NCBI GenBank assembly: GCA_950022655.1
Contig: OX465587.1
Span: 27,531,716 to 27,595,715, forward strand
Reading direction: 5' to 3'
DNA length: 64,000 nt
Origin: Alentia gelatinosa
Lineage: Eukaryota > Annelida > Polychaeta > Phyllodocida > Polynoidae
In this document: one piece after another, positions 1 through 10,399 of the stretch
Numbering within the stretch: the first letter of the stretch is position 1
How the letters are laid out: every line of letters starts with the position of its first letter
Translations under genes and position numbers: made by a program
Notes under the pieces: model-generated
Told to the model about the DNA's origin: nothing
Databases searched by the model: none
What the model saw: only the letters and a program-made list of their open reading frames with translations

Positions 1-129
1 GCAGTTTTTCGTTTATAGCTTTAAAGAAGAAACCAACAAGTTTTGGTCACTGTCGTCGTTCTCCATTGAGCTTGAAAGCACAGATATATGAACGAGGCGA
101 CAGTTTAGTGAATATTGCAAAGCGTTTAA

Positions 130-484
130 CCCTTTCAGGGCGAAAATGCCTGTAGGCATTATGTACACAGGGGGCGAAAATGCCTGTAGGCATTATGTAC
201 ACAGGGGGCGAAAATGCCTACAGGCATTCATGATATATTCAGGCATTTTCCAATAAATTCAAGAAATATTCAAAGAGTTCGTGTAAAATATGGAAAGATA
301 TGTGTGGAAATGAATATATTTTGTATACTGTTTGAAATAAAATTAGACTATGGCAATATAGAGGTTCTCTGGGTCACATGACAAGTGAAACTCAAGGCAT
401 TCTCGCCCCCCAGAGACATACAACCCAGGGGCATCCTAGCCCCTGCAGCTACTTTTATCCACCAACCTGCTCGCCTGGAAAGGG
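130..484. mobile_element. piggyBac-type MITE with TTAA flanks
   Basis: The two ends are inverted: CCCTTTCAGGGCGA on the left and its near complement (TCGCCTGGAAAGGG) on the right. Each end is flanked by TTAA (126-129 and 485-488). TTAA target duplication with CCC termini is the piggyBac signature. There is no coding capacity. The interior carries about 2.5 tandem copies of a 34-base unit (138-228). Confidence 0.55.
138..228. repeat. 34-base tandem repeat, about 2.5 copies
   Basis: The unit begins GGGCGAAAATGCCTGTAGG and repeats directly at about 34-base spacing. Its core (ATGCCTGTAGGCAT) is itself palindromic. It lies inside the left part of the 130-484 MITE. Confidence 0.7.
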
Positions 485-488
485 TTAA

Positions 489-1410
489 ACGATATGGAGA
501 TCGACGACTGTAACAAAAAAAAGTTGTTTTTTTTCTATTTATCTCACTCCTGTAGATATACTAAATTAACTCATCACTGTGCAGTGATCTGCCTATTGAG
601 TATCAGCACTAATACTTGAAGGGCCATGGAGAACGAGTTCATAACGTTAAGCCTGTGGGACAAAAATACCAAGGGTGAGATGAGGGGTGTTTCCTTTATG
701 TTGCGTTTCCACCTACTGATAATGACCACCGATTATGGTATTTAGCACCGCCGACCGATTATGTCACACTTTTGGTGCAATAATCGTGAGGTGGACCCAA
801 AAGGGCTAATGACTTTTTCTCCAACATAACATAATCTAGCGCCACCGACTTATCTTTTATACCATTGACAAAAAATGTCTCTCCATTGAATTCATTGGTG
901 GTTGAATCATCTTGACTTAAACAATTGGTCAGCGACTACCTCGGTTTACATCGGAAATTAAAATTTTTGGTAACCTCTACCAATTATGCGCACTAATAAT
1001 TTCTTAAATAGATCTACCGACAAGGTGTTGTACAAGTTCACAAGGCCAGTTTCCATTGCCCGACTATTCAGCACTGATCTGCAGTCAGACGCCACCGATT
1101 GATTTTTGGGGGGAACACTGACACCAGATCGCTGAATGGAAATGAGATCTGCATAGAATGCTCACAGATTAATTTTTCTTTTTTTTTATTTGATGACAAA
1201 ATTCACCAAATTTGGTGGTCTTCCATTTTGGAGGCATATACATGCAATCTCATGGGTAAATTATCACCTAGGATATTAACAGAAGAAACAGAATAGAATT
1301 TGGTATAAATTGTGTAACAGGAACACCACCGACAGATTTTCTTACAGAAAATCTGTGTGTCCTTGGAAAATACAGTAGAAACAGTGTATACACTGCACCC
1401 TCACTCAGGT
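489..1410. other. non-coding stretch with one short dispersed repeat
   Basis: No exon with usable splice sites was seen. About 705-805 holds a roughly 100-base dispersed repeat that recurs at 2968-3065 (shared ACCACCGAT, GCAATAATCGT and a GGTGGA/TCCACC end). The same motif family seems to have seeded the 42-base array at 1411-2160. Confidence 0.45.
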
Positions 1411-2165
1411 GAAAATAGGCTTATATAATCGATGGCGTTTTCGTCAGTACGTGGAAACAGAATTATATAATTGGTGGTGTTTGGTCGGCAGTTGGAAACA
1501 GGCTTATAAAATCGGTGGTGTTTAGTTGGCAAGTGGAAACGGTCTTCTATAATCGGTGGTGTTTTGGTTTGCAGTTGGAAACAGGCTTATATGATCGGTG
1601 GCGTTTTCGTTGGATAGTAAAAAATACTTATATAACGGGTGGTTTCTTTCATCGGTAGGGGGAAACGGGCTTATATAAGCTTTGGTCGGCAAGTAAAAAA
1701 AGAGTTACATAATGGGTGGTGTTTTTGTTGGTAGGTGGAAACGGGCTTATGTAATCGGTGCTGTTTTTGACTGCATTAGGAATTGGGCCTATTTAATCGG
1801 TGGCGTTTTTGTCCTTAGATTGAAACAGGCTTATAAAACCAGTGGCATTTTTGTTGGCAGGTGAAAACAGACTTATATAATTGTTAGCGTTTTGGTCAGC
1901 AAATGGAAACTCAGTGGCTTTTGGTCAGCAAGGTCGAAAAAGACCTTACAGGCTTATATAATCGATGGCGTTTTGGTCGGCAAATGGAAACAGGCTTTTA
2001 TAATCGGTGGAATTTTCTTCGGCTGGTGGAATCAGAATCATATAATCAGTGGCATTTTGGTTGGAAGACGGAAACAGGCTCATATAATCGGTGGCGTTTT
2101 CATTCACACTTGGGAACAGGCTCATATAATCGGTGGCATTTTCATCGGCAGGTGGAAACGCAACA
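1411..2165. repeat. 42-base minisatellite beside the PAN5 donor
   Basis: About 18 diverged copies of a roughly 42-base unit, plus-strand consensus GGAAACAGGCTTATATAATC then GGTGGCGTTTTGGTCGGCAG. It begins about 10 bases into the intron after the PAN5 exon. Read on the minus strand, the copies nearest the exon are open in the exon's frame and spell a 14-residue repeat with an N-A-T sequon (for example ADENATDYMSLFP). Confidence 0.85.
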
Positions 2166-2169
2166 TTAC

Positions 2170-2409
2170 CTTGACGGCAGGGTTGGCGGAGGTTGTGGGA
2201 GGCTCCGTAGGCGGGCACAGTGTGGTCCGCCTTGCTCTTATCCGTGTGGATCCAGCACTTCACCCCCAGCGAACCGCGGTCAAACTCAAACGACACACAA
2301 TAAGGCAATGCCAGGCAGGTTAGTTGACAGTCCCGCCACGACTTGGCGCCACAGGGCCGACCCCCAGGCGCTATCAGGTGCACTGTGGTCTTAAAGTAGT
2401 CTGTACAGT
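2170..2409 (-). CDS. Gene 1 exon: PAN/apple module 5
   Basis: This exon has 240 bases (80 codons). The acceptor is CTTTAGAG|AC at 2410 and the donor is CAAG|GTAATG at 2169, both phase 1. The protein runs from DCTDYFKTT through DCQLTCLALPYCVSFEF and VKCWIH to QPCRQG. This six-cysteine order (C...C-x3-C...C-x-S/A-F...C...C) matches the four other PAN exons of this gene. An earlier AG two bases upstream would break phase, so the second AG was chosen. The donor is followed within 10 bases by the 42-base minisatellite, and the reading frame stays open into it. It is the last exon seen before the left window edge. Confidence 0.85.
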
Positions 2410-3616
2410 CTCTAAAGATGGAGGGGGTCACCTTGGCTAGAGACTTCTGTACGTATTGCAGAAAGTTTACCAGCAACCGTTGGCCTGAAGTGGTTGGAGA
2501 AAGCAGTGAAATGTAGAAATCGGATGCTGCTCAAGATTGAAAATGTTTTTTCCCTCTTAAGCCCAATACACATCTAGCGATTTGGGAAGATCGATGCACC
2601 TTTGCCGGCGACAAAGGAATGGTACTTTGTCTCAGGCGAGGCATCCTAACGGAGTCGGCCACATAGTCGGTAGATTTAGGAGAGCTAGGCAAGGGCCAGC
2701 CAACGATTAGTGAACCCCCTACTTGAGATATTCTTTTGTCGCCAACGATTTGTCAATCGATGATCCTAAATCGCTCACCAAAAGTCCACCGACGTGTTGA
2801 TATATCCAGTTGCTGACAACAAAATGTTGGTAAATGGCCTTTGATTGGGTGGCCGACATGGGCTGAGGGGTTACGTAATTTGCCTGCAACAAGTTCGCTG
2901 ACACGTATACGATTTAGGAACTAATCGTTCAACCCTGAATCGGTAGATGTGTATATGGTTTAATGCAGTGTTTTCACTTGCCGATTATGACCACCGATAA
3001 TGGCATTTCGCACTGCTGACCAATTATGCGACACATATAATGCAATAATCGTCAGATGGAAACAGAAAAATTTCATTACCACCATACTCTTTCCATTTCA
3101 TTTCACACTCTTTCCATTTCACTTGAGTGTGTGAAATATGCACAAAATGTGCACTGATATGTTGAAACCAAAAGCCCTTGCACAAATCAAAGCACAATGC
3201 AGATAACGTCACATTACATAAAGGCATTCAACAACAGCTTAAGTGGGATTCACACATAGAGATTAATGTACCTGAGACAGGTGTACTTCAGTTTCCCTTA
3301 GTCTCAGACAATTCTTCCTTAGTACAAAAATTTGGATTCACAAGGCAGGACACTGCCTGTACATAGTCTCAGATAAAGTCCCAGTCATCTCTTACCCTGG
3401 GACCCTGGTACCCTTGAGGTGAGGTGTGTATAAAACATGTGACCCTGCTTGCTGGCTTCCTATTGGCTAGTTTGGGTACTTAGTTGGTGACTCAGCAGTG
3501 GGTCCTTTTGTCTCAACGATGCCCATATCAATTTCAAACATGTCTATGATTTAAATCTCTTGAGATTCTGTACCTGGTTAAGGGTAATCATCGCCAATAA
3601 TTAGTAGAAACTGAAC

Positions 3617-3747
3617 GAGAGTTAGACTTGTCAATGTTTGTGCCGCGACGAGAAGGTCATGTATTACTATACGAAGCGTTAGCTGAGCACAGTGAGGAAC
3701 AGACCTGACCAGAGTGGCATGGACACTGACAACTAGAGTTCGGTTTG
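3617..3747. repeat. hairpin MITE
   Basis: Left arm GAGAGTTAGACTTGTC faces right arm GACAACTAGAGTTC, with a central loop like that of the 58135-58252 hairpin. The inner sequence (AGGTCATGTATTACTATACG, then GAGGAACAGACCTGACC) is also partly complementary. The flank carries the TATTTATCGTACCCC motif shared by the related hairpins at 50.5, 58.1 and 62.8 kb. Confidence 0.45.
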
Positions 3748-4763
3748 GTATTTATCGTACCCCGTCTCTACGATTTTATGACATTAGGAAAATCCGACTC
3801 AATTCTGTCCATGTTTGACAGCTGTCAGAATTTGTGCTCTGCAGCTGGAACTATTTACACAGGTGAATAATTCCTGATCGCTGATTGGTCTTTTTTTGTA
3901 TTTCTGTAGGTACATAAATTTTACTTTATATCATGGCACACCACATAAAATGAGCCTATGTTAAATCAATGATGGTTTTTCATTAGGGATAAGATAATTG
4001 AAGAGGAACTTGACCTAGGAAATGGAACACTAAAACTGAAACAGATTGTGTTCCAGCAGGGTTGACAAACACCCTGTGAGGTACATGAATCCCAACGTGT
4101 GAATTCCACCTTAGGTTACAACACAATAACATTAAGACATAACGAAGAAACCAACAAGTTTTAGTCAAAGTCGTCATTCACCAGGAGTTTGATGTGGAGT
4201 GATATGAGTGAGCCAATTGAATAACAGTAGTGTTCAAAAGAGTTTGAGAACAACGACTTTGCCCAAAACGTTGCTTTCTGTATTTATCTCACCCCTGTAC
4301 ACACTACAAGAATGGAGGACACATAGGATATAGACTATGGAAAACAGACTGCAATACTTGTAGGGACATGGAGAATGAGTTCCCAATGTTGAGCCTTTCC
4401 CTATATTTACACTAGAAGATTCTGGATAGCGGTTCTGGCATTCTGCACCTCCTGACGACTTTCAGCAGTAAATTGACAGAAATCGCCAGATGCAAACCCC
4501 AAGCGTGTGGCGATTGCAGATCGTCTGATCATTCAATTTGGCACCACCTGACGACTATTGGACATGCTCTGATGCCCTTGACTATTTCAAGCGGGCTTGA
4601 ATTAGTTGTCTACACAGGTGGTGATTCTGTGGAAACTTTGCCGTCAGTGTGAAAGCTCAAAGACAGTCTGAGCTCAACAACTTTTGCAGTGGACATTGCC
4701 ACCACCTGACAACTACTGGCTTGACAATCTACAGTCGCCATGTCTTTAGTTGTCTATGGTAAA

Positions 4764-5057
4764 CCTGTTTCACTAGTTTAGTCTAGATGGCGTCTAGATG
4801 GTGTGTCCGGTTTCATAAGAACTAGACATTAGACTTTGTTTTTTTCATTCTTGCATGCACTGTTGGTGCCGCTTTATATGTCTGTCTAACACTTTTGTCA
4901 CGAAACTAGTGAAACAGGTCCCATGATGTGTAGATTTGTCTAATTCTTATGTTTGGGGTCTGTTTTTTCCTAGGGCCACCTACTTGTGTTGTCACAAAAC
5001 TAAACAACCCTAATGTCTGTATGGTGTCACTGACATGTCACGAAACTAGTGAAACAG
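4764..5057. mobile_element. MITE with CCTGTTTCACTAGTTT inverted ends
   Basis: The left end is CCTGTTTCACTAGTTT and the right ends are AAACTAGTGAAACAGG. There is an internal right end at about 4917 and a distal one at 5057, giving a two-part structure. Copies of the same family are at 8209-8488 and 37003-37427, sharing TAGATGGTGTGTCCGGT and TCTAATTCTTATG. There is no coding capacity. Superfamily was not determined. Confidence 0.6.
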
Positions 5058-5424
5058 GTCCCTGGTACGGTGTAGTGCCAAAATCGGTTACCCTGCCAAA
5101 AATGGTAATTATCGCCCACCCAATACGCAAATGCGTCTGCACGCTTTTCCACTCAGATTTCACGGACTATCGGACCTACTACTATTTTGATGTGATTTTA
5201 ATGTAAATAAATGAAAAGAGTAGTATTTAGACATGAGAATTACATGTCGTGATATGCTCAATTTCGGCAAATTTCATCACTGCGTATGTTTGCGCATGCG
5301 CACAAGATACTAGTGGGCGATAATTACCACTTATGGCAGGGTAACCAATTTTGGCACTACACCGGGACAAAAATACCAGGGGTGAGATAACATGCAGAAC
5401 TGCGAAGACATCCATAACACATAC

Positions 5425-5673
5425 CTTCTCTACAGTTCACCCGCCTGTAGTGGTTCACTCCTAAAGCTGGCACTGTGTTCTGTGCCTGTGTGGCATTCTG
5501 CAGGATGGTGCACATGTAGCCTGTGGCCTTGGGCTCGAAGTTGAAGGCCACACAGTCGGCCAGCGCTGTACACTGCGTCTGACAGGAGTCGACGGTAGGG
5601 GCGCTGTACCCCATCCCACCAGGAGCCTTGGTGTCTGTCTGCACGGTGAAGTTATCTGCACACTCCGTGGTTA
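5425..5673 (-). CDS. Gene 1 exon: PAN/apple module 4
   Basis: This exon has 249 bases (83 codons) and phase 1 at both ends. The acceptor is TGCCCTACAG|TA at 5674 and the donor GAAG|GTATGT at 5424. The module reads ECADNFTVQ, SCQTQCTALADCVAFNF, YMCTIL, then NHYRRVNCREG. The C..C/C..C-x-A-F core and the closing HYRRVNC are classic for PAN/apple folds, which are held by two to three disulfides. Base composition is clearly more GC-rich than the flanking intron. It is the cleanest PAN exon here and served as the template for recognising the others. Confidence 0.9.
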
Positions 5674-5699
5674 CTGTAGGGCAGATTAGCATTTTATTT

Positions 5700-5960
5700 A
5701 TTATCCAACTCGACCTGTAACAAACTCGACCCATTTTAAAAACTTGACCCGTGACAAACTCGACCTTTTTCTTAAAAAATAAAAACTTGACCTGTAATAA
5801 ACTCGACCCATGACAAACTCGACCCGTTTAAAAAAACTTGACCTGTGACAAACTAGACCCATGACAAACTAGACCCTATTTATAAACTTGACCCATAATG
5901 AACTCAACCCATCTTAAAAACTAGACCCATGATTAACTTGACCCTTTTTAAAAACGAGCC
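5700..5960. repeat. AACTCGACCC short tandem repeat
   Basis: Repeats of AACTCGACCC, AACTTGACCC and TGACAAACTCGACC with A/T spacers, about 28-32 bases per unit. They lie upstream of the PAN4 acceptor but do not contain that junction. A small related patch (GAACTCGACCCG, GGAACTCAACCCG) occurs at 22341-22381. Confidence 0.75.
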
Positions 5961-5999
5961 CTACACACTGCTCGGCAACACAAAACAGTAACTCATGTA

Positions 6000-6660
6000 T
6001 TAGGAGACTATACGACGGTGAGGTGGCTAAGTGTTGACAGAGGGCATGTGATATTGATGTGATATGTACCCGGTACATCATGGCTGCACATGATGTTTAG
6101 CGTAAACCCCACTGCATACTATAGCCAGATTCAGAGGCTATACGATGGTGAGGTACTTAAGTGTTGACAGAGGGGCATGTGATATTGATGTGTTATATAC
6201 CCGGTATATCATGGCTGCACATGATGTTTAGCGTATACACCACTGCATACTATAGCCGGATTCAGAGGCTACATGATGGTGAGGTAGTTAAGTGTTGACA
6301 GAGGGGAATGTGATATTGATGTGATACGTACCCTGTACATCATGGCTGCACATGATGTTTAGCGTATACCCCACTGCATACTATAGCCGGATTCAGAGGC
6401 TACATGATGGTGAGGTACTTAAGTGTTGACAGAGGGGCATGTGATATTGATGTGATACATACCCGGTACATCATGGCTGCACATGATGTTTAGCGTATAC
6501 CCCGCTGCATACTGAGGCTAGATTAGGAGACTTTACGATGGTCAGGCGGTTTATTGTTAAAAGAGGGGCGTGTGATATTGATGTGATACATACCCGGTAT
6601 GTCGTGGCTGCACATGATGTTTAGTGTATACCCCACTGCATACTGAGGCTGAATCTGCGA
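6000..6660 (-). repeat. ~130-base array of partial PAN3 exon plus donor
   Basis: There are five direct copies at about 130-base spacing. Each contains, on the minus strand, the last ~45 bases of the PAN3b exon (from TATGCAGTGGGGTATAC to CCGG), the donor GTATGT and the first part of the intron. The copy nearest the upstream half-exon (6594-6660) is the functional one. The other four keep an open frame to the donor but lack the 5' part of the exon and its cysteines. In three of the four an acceptor-like CTATAG directly precedes TATGCAG. Confidence 0.85.
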
Positions 6661-6684
6661 CGAATCATTGCACGTCCAGCATTC
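6594..6684 (-). CDS. Gene 1 exon: PAN module 3, C-terminal part
   Basis: This exon has 91 bases (30 codons plus 1). The acceptor TTATCCATGCAG|GA at 6685 is phase 0 and the donor CCGG|GTATGT at 6593 is phase 1. It encodes ECWTCNDSSQIQPQYA and then VGYTLNIMCSHDIPG. This aligns with the end of PAN4 (MCTIL...VPALGVNHYRRVNCREG) and completes the module begun at 6924-7123, whose donor is also phase 0. Its 3' half is the source of the 130-base tandem array at 6000-6660. The split module and its exact phase match make the call likely despite the small size. Confidence 0.65.
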
Positions 6685-6923
6685 CTGCATGGATAAAAAT
6701 GAGGATGTTTCACTGAATAGAAATTCCAAATGCCTTCAATCTATTTCATTGCTAAATGTGTCATACAGTCTTGGCAAAATGGCCTTGGTGCTGTATATGT
6801 TTAGTGTTTAGTTTCATTGAATAACCTTTCTTCAGTTTTGTTGAATATTGTCCACCTATTATGAGCTCTCCATTGGAAACGAATAGGGCACTGGGAAATT
6901 TAATACAAATATCCTTCTCCTAC

Positions 6924-7123
6924 CCCGATGGTCATGTTCTGCTTGTTGAGTGACTCGCCGAAGGTGTAGGCCACACAGTTGGGTGTTGAGAGGCAGATGT
7001 CGCGGCAGTCTGTCTCGTTGGAGACCTGGTAGAGGTCGTTACTGTCTGCTCGTTTGTCAGCGTACGCCCGGAAACCCGTCTCACAGTCGTCAGTCGTCGA
7101 CGTGTTTGTCCCAGCATCAACAC
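6924..7123 (-). CDS. Gene 1 exon: PAN module 3, N-terminal part
   Basis: This exon has 200 bases. The acceptor TATAATTCCAG|GT at 7124 is phase 1 and the donor ATCGGG|GTAGGA at 6923 is phase 0. The peptide includes GVDAGTNTSTTDDCETGF, ETDCRDICLSTPNCVAYTF and NKQNMTIG. The CRDIC...NCVAYTF core is that of a PAN domain. The module stops before its last cysteines, which are supplied by the exon at 6594-6684. Together they give 97 codons with phase 1 outer borders, like the unsplit PAN exons. The acceptor sits at the edge of a 21-base array whose units repeat this same junction. Confidence 0.75.
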
Positions 7124-7265
7124 CTGGAATTATACCATAACCACCTGGAATTATACCATCATTACCTAGAATTATACCATCATTATCTGGAATTATACCA
7201 TAGTCACCTGCAATTATACCATCATCACCTGGAATTATACCCTATGCACTTGGAATTGTGCAGTA
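7120..7265 (-). repeat. 21-base array repeating the PAN3a acceptor
   Basis: On the minus strand each unit is close to ATGGTATAATTCCAG|GTG then TTGATG or TGATG. It is a copy of the exon's own 3' splice site with about nine exon bases. About seven units lie next to the exon. A second block of the same units is at 7640-7765, separated by unrelated DNA. Confidence 0.85.
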
Positions 7266-7639
7266 ATTGTAAATTACATATAATTTACTGCCGGGCTGTT
7301 TTTCTCATTTAACACAATTGAACTTACTTTCCTAACTAGTATTACTGTGGTGGTTAGTCGAACACTTTTATGATTTATTCAACTGGTCACTTGATCACGT
7401 GACTCCTCTACTAGCGACATTCCTGCTTCTGCATTCGCTGTCGATGCACGGGAATTTTTTCATTACCCACCCACCCACACCTTTCTTCTTTTTATCTCTC
7501 GCCCTAGGGCTCATAATGTCTAATCTTATATATCTTATCGTTTTATCGTTTTACCTGAAATGTGTTTATCTGCTTTTACCATGCAATGTTTTATCAATTT
7601 CATGTGCAATAAATACAGTTTACTTGCAGCCCGGCTTTG

Positions 7640-7765
7640 TTAATTATACCATAGGCACCTAGAATTACACCATAGGAACCTGGAATTACACCATAGGGAC
7701 CTGGAATTATACCATCAACACCTGGAATTATACCATCAACACCTGGAATTATACCATCAACACCT
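7640..7765 (-). repeat. second block of PAN3a acceptor repeats
   Basis: About six units of minus-strand ATGGTATAATTCCAGGTG with TTGAT spacing, including three nearly perfect 21-base copies at 7695-7765. It belongs to the same array as 7120-7265. The intervening 375 bases show no repeat units and look inserted. Confidence 0.8.
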
Positions 7766-7819
7766 GAAATAACACCAACTCCTGAGGTTAGAATAATATA
7801 GAGGAAACCAATGAAATTT

Positions 7820-7938
7820 TAGGGTCAGAGCTTGTATCCCATCGAGTTTGAATTGAATAGTAATTCATAAGGCGAAGCTGCGTGAATTACGTAACAATTC
7901 AAACAAGATGGGATCAAGCTCTGACCCTAAACTTGAAT
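7820..7938. repeat. near-perfect hairpin (foldback MITE)
   Basis: The left arm contains AGGGTCAGAGCTTG, TATCCCATC and TTTGAATTG; the right arm contains CAATTCAAAC, GATGGGAT and CAAGCTCTGACCCT. The loop has TAGTAATTCA and TGAATTACGTA. A related copy at 25610-25710 shares TGGTCAGAGCTTGTATCCCC and GAGTTTGAAT. Confidence 0.7.
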
Positions 7939-8208
7939 TAGTTTCTGAATTTATCTCACCTTTCACATTTACTAATAGGCTAACCTATGTGACATATTCC
8001 CCCATTGGATATTTTTTCTAAATACCTCATGGGTGTTGGAAACAAGTTCCCAATTTAAAGTCTATAGGGAAAATACCAGGGGCGAGATAAAGGTAAAATA
8101 GTATCTACTGTATACTGTACAGTCCCGGTATTTGTATCCCTTAAAGCCATTTTCCACTGGCTGACTATGCGCCACTGATCTGTAGTCTGGAACCACTGAC
8201 ACTAGGGA

Positions 8209-8488
8209 CCTGTGTCACTAGTTTCGTGACATGTCTAGATGGTGCCTAGACGGTGTGTCCGGTGTCATAAGAACAAACATTAGACTACGTTTTGTCCGTT
8301 CTTGCTTGCACTGTTTGTGCCGCTTTTCTTATCTGTCTCGTGAAACAGGTCAATGATGTGTATATTTGTCTAATTCTTATGTTTGGGGTCTGTCTTTTCC
8401 TAAGGGCAGCTACTTGTGGTGTCACGAAACTAGACAACCCCAATGTCTGTATGGTGTCACAGACATGTTACAAAACTATTGAAACAGG
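8209..8488. mobile_element. MITE, CCTGTTTCACTAG family, second copy
   Basis: It begins CCTGTGTCACTAGTTTCGTG and has right ends TGAAACAGG at about 8349 and 8487, the same two-part arrangement as 4764-5057. It lies in the intron between PAN2 and PAN3. The remaining intron sequence (8490-9984) shows no exon or repeat I can support. Confidence 0.6.
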
Positions 8489-9984
8489 TCCCAGATCAGT
8501 GAATCGAAACAGAAATGTTCACAAGTTAGATTATATTATAAGGCTGGGAGAAGGTGATCAAGCAGCTGCAGGCTAATGAGAGTGGAACTGCAACATCTGG
8601 AACTTCACACCAAGCAATTGGCTACACCACTCCTCCAGTCGACAGAGTGTAAAGTCTCCTAACACCCCTTTCAAGTGCATATTCGTCAGAACCAATCACA
8701 GTGCAGCTTACAATATTCTGGTTTGTACGGCACACACTAAAGACATCCGTCTGTGATGGTCAAAGAGAGCACGTCAGATATTGACGGCCTGGATTTCTTA
8801 GCTGGGTGGTGAAAGGGATAACATGGTTGGTTCTTCTATTTATAGCATCAGTTTGACAAGATCTGATTGGTTCTGATGAGTACACACTATACAGCCCTCT
8901 TAACTTACTTGCATAAGGGGTAGACTTTAAGAGAAGGGAGTAAGAACTCAAACACAGAGGAACTTTGTACTACTATGAGTCAAGAACTTAATTGATTGTA
9001 CCAACAGCCAATAGGGATGACAAAATCGTTCTGGTCTGTCGCACATGTCAGGAGGCCGCTCATGACACTGAACAACTCAAGGTGTCATTGGTAGAGCGCC
9101 CTGCCCTCATGTGCACATACTGGGAGGTAGAGCCGAGTGATAATAGGGGTATTATATGCCATTCAAAGCATGGCAGCTGTACTGTAAACATCAGGGAGGA
9201 GGGGACTAGTCAAAATGTTTCAGTTCAGTCAATTTGTTCCTTAGTAGTTCTTCGCATAGAAACCAACATTACTTGATCACGATTGGGATGTATAGACTAG
9301 AACAGTAGGTTGCAACCTGACGGTCCTCCTTACCTTAAGGGTGAGTGACCACAGATCCCTGAAGGTGACAGACTTTGTGCGTAGTTTACAATGTATTATC
9401 CTCGTTATTCGTTATTCACTCAGATATGTGTCAACTACTTGGAAATTACAGCTACTAGTAAACAAAACCTGTCATTGTGCGTATTTTGTATGCATATAAT
9501 AACTAAGAGCAAATGGAATGTTCATAATTGATTAATGAGCCTGCAATTAAAAATGAATAACAACTAAAAGGTTTCGGTTACATTCAGTCTATGGATCGTT
9601 TTCTGTAACCCACTTGCACCCAGTCTAGGATCAAAACATATCAAGCACCAGTTGGTCAATGATGTATTTCAGTCTTGAGTAATTGGTTATGGTCAGCTGG
9701 GCATGCCTCTAAGACCCTCAGACACTGGCACCCTGCTCCTTATCCAATAGAATAGTGAATAGCATGCAGATAGTGAAGGGATAGATTTTTCTCAGTATGC
9801 TGAAAGTGTATGTAACCACTCTAACCTTCTAACAAAGTATAAAGCGCATCCGAGCATGCTCTAATAAACAAATTTTTTCCTACTGTAGCACCGACAGGCG
9901 CAAACGGAACGAAAAAATTATACCTACATGCTCTAATAAACACTTCAGACTGGATAGCACATGTTTGATGTGAAGAAGTCCTAC

Positions 9985-10260
9985 CTGGTAGGTCATTGTT
10001 CACCATCTTGTTCTCTGTACACGACCTTCGCTCGTAGTGACTTCCGCCACTCGTGTCACTCGTGACGAGGCTGGACGAGGCGTCCGGGTTGGTGAACATG
10101 TCACATGACATGGTGCTGGTGACGTAATCGTACGCCACACACGTTGCACCTTTAGCCAGGCAGGTCAGCTCGCAGCTCTGTAGGGTGATCTGGGTCAACT
10201 TGTACATGGGACCCACGGAGCTGGTTTTGTTGAAGATCATGTCGAACGTGTCAATGCATT
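9985..10260 (-). CDS. Gene 1 exon: PAN/apple module 2
   Basis: This exon has 276 bases (92 codons) and phase 1 at both ends. The acceptor is TCCTATTTTCAG|AA at 10261 and the donor CCAG|GTAGGA at 9984. The peptide runs ECIDTFDMIFNKTSSVGP, SCELTCLAKGATCVAYDY, MSCDMF, SHYERRSCTENK and ends in NDLPG. Cysteine order and the A-Y core match the other PAN exons, and HYERRSC closes the module. Two N-x-S/T sites are visible (NKT and, in the neighbouring modules, others). The exon is unambiguous and its introns contain no junction-derived repeats. Confidence 0.88.
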
Positions 10261-10399
10261 CTGAAAATAGGATATCCATAAAGTGTGCTAGAAAAACCCA
10301 GAACTTGTTTAATCAAATCTTTTTTTTTTAGTTCAAAGATTTTTATCATCAAAATCTGGGCAAGCCCATGTCTTACATTTGATAACAACGACTGCTTAA

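Larger units (their letters stand above)
2410..5424. other. intron between PAN4 and PAN5
   Basis: No further PAN exon was found. The intron holds a short dispersed repeat (2968-3065), a hairpin MITE (about 3617-3747) and a MITE with CCTGTTTCACTAG ends (4764-5057). The rest shows nothing I can name. Confidence 0.5.

Noticed and set aside
1892..2394. Two plus-strand frames of 140-160 residues
   Set aside because: They run through the 42-base minisatellite and antisense to the PAN5 exon.
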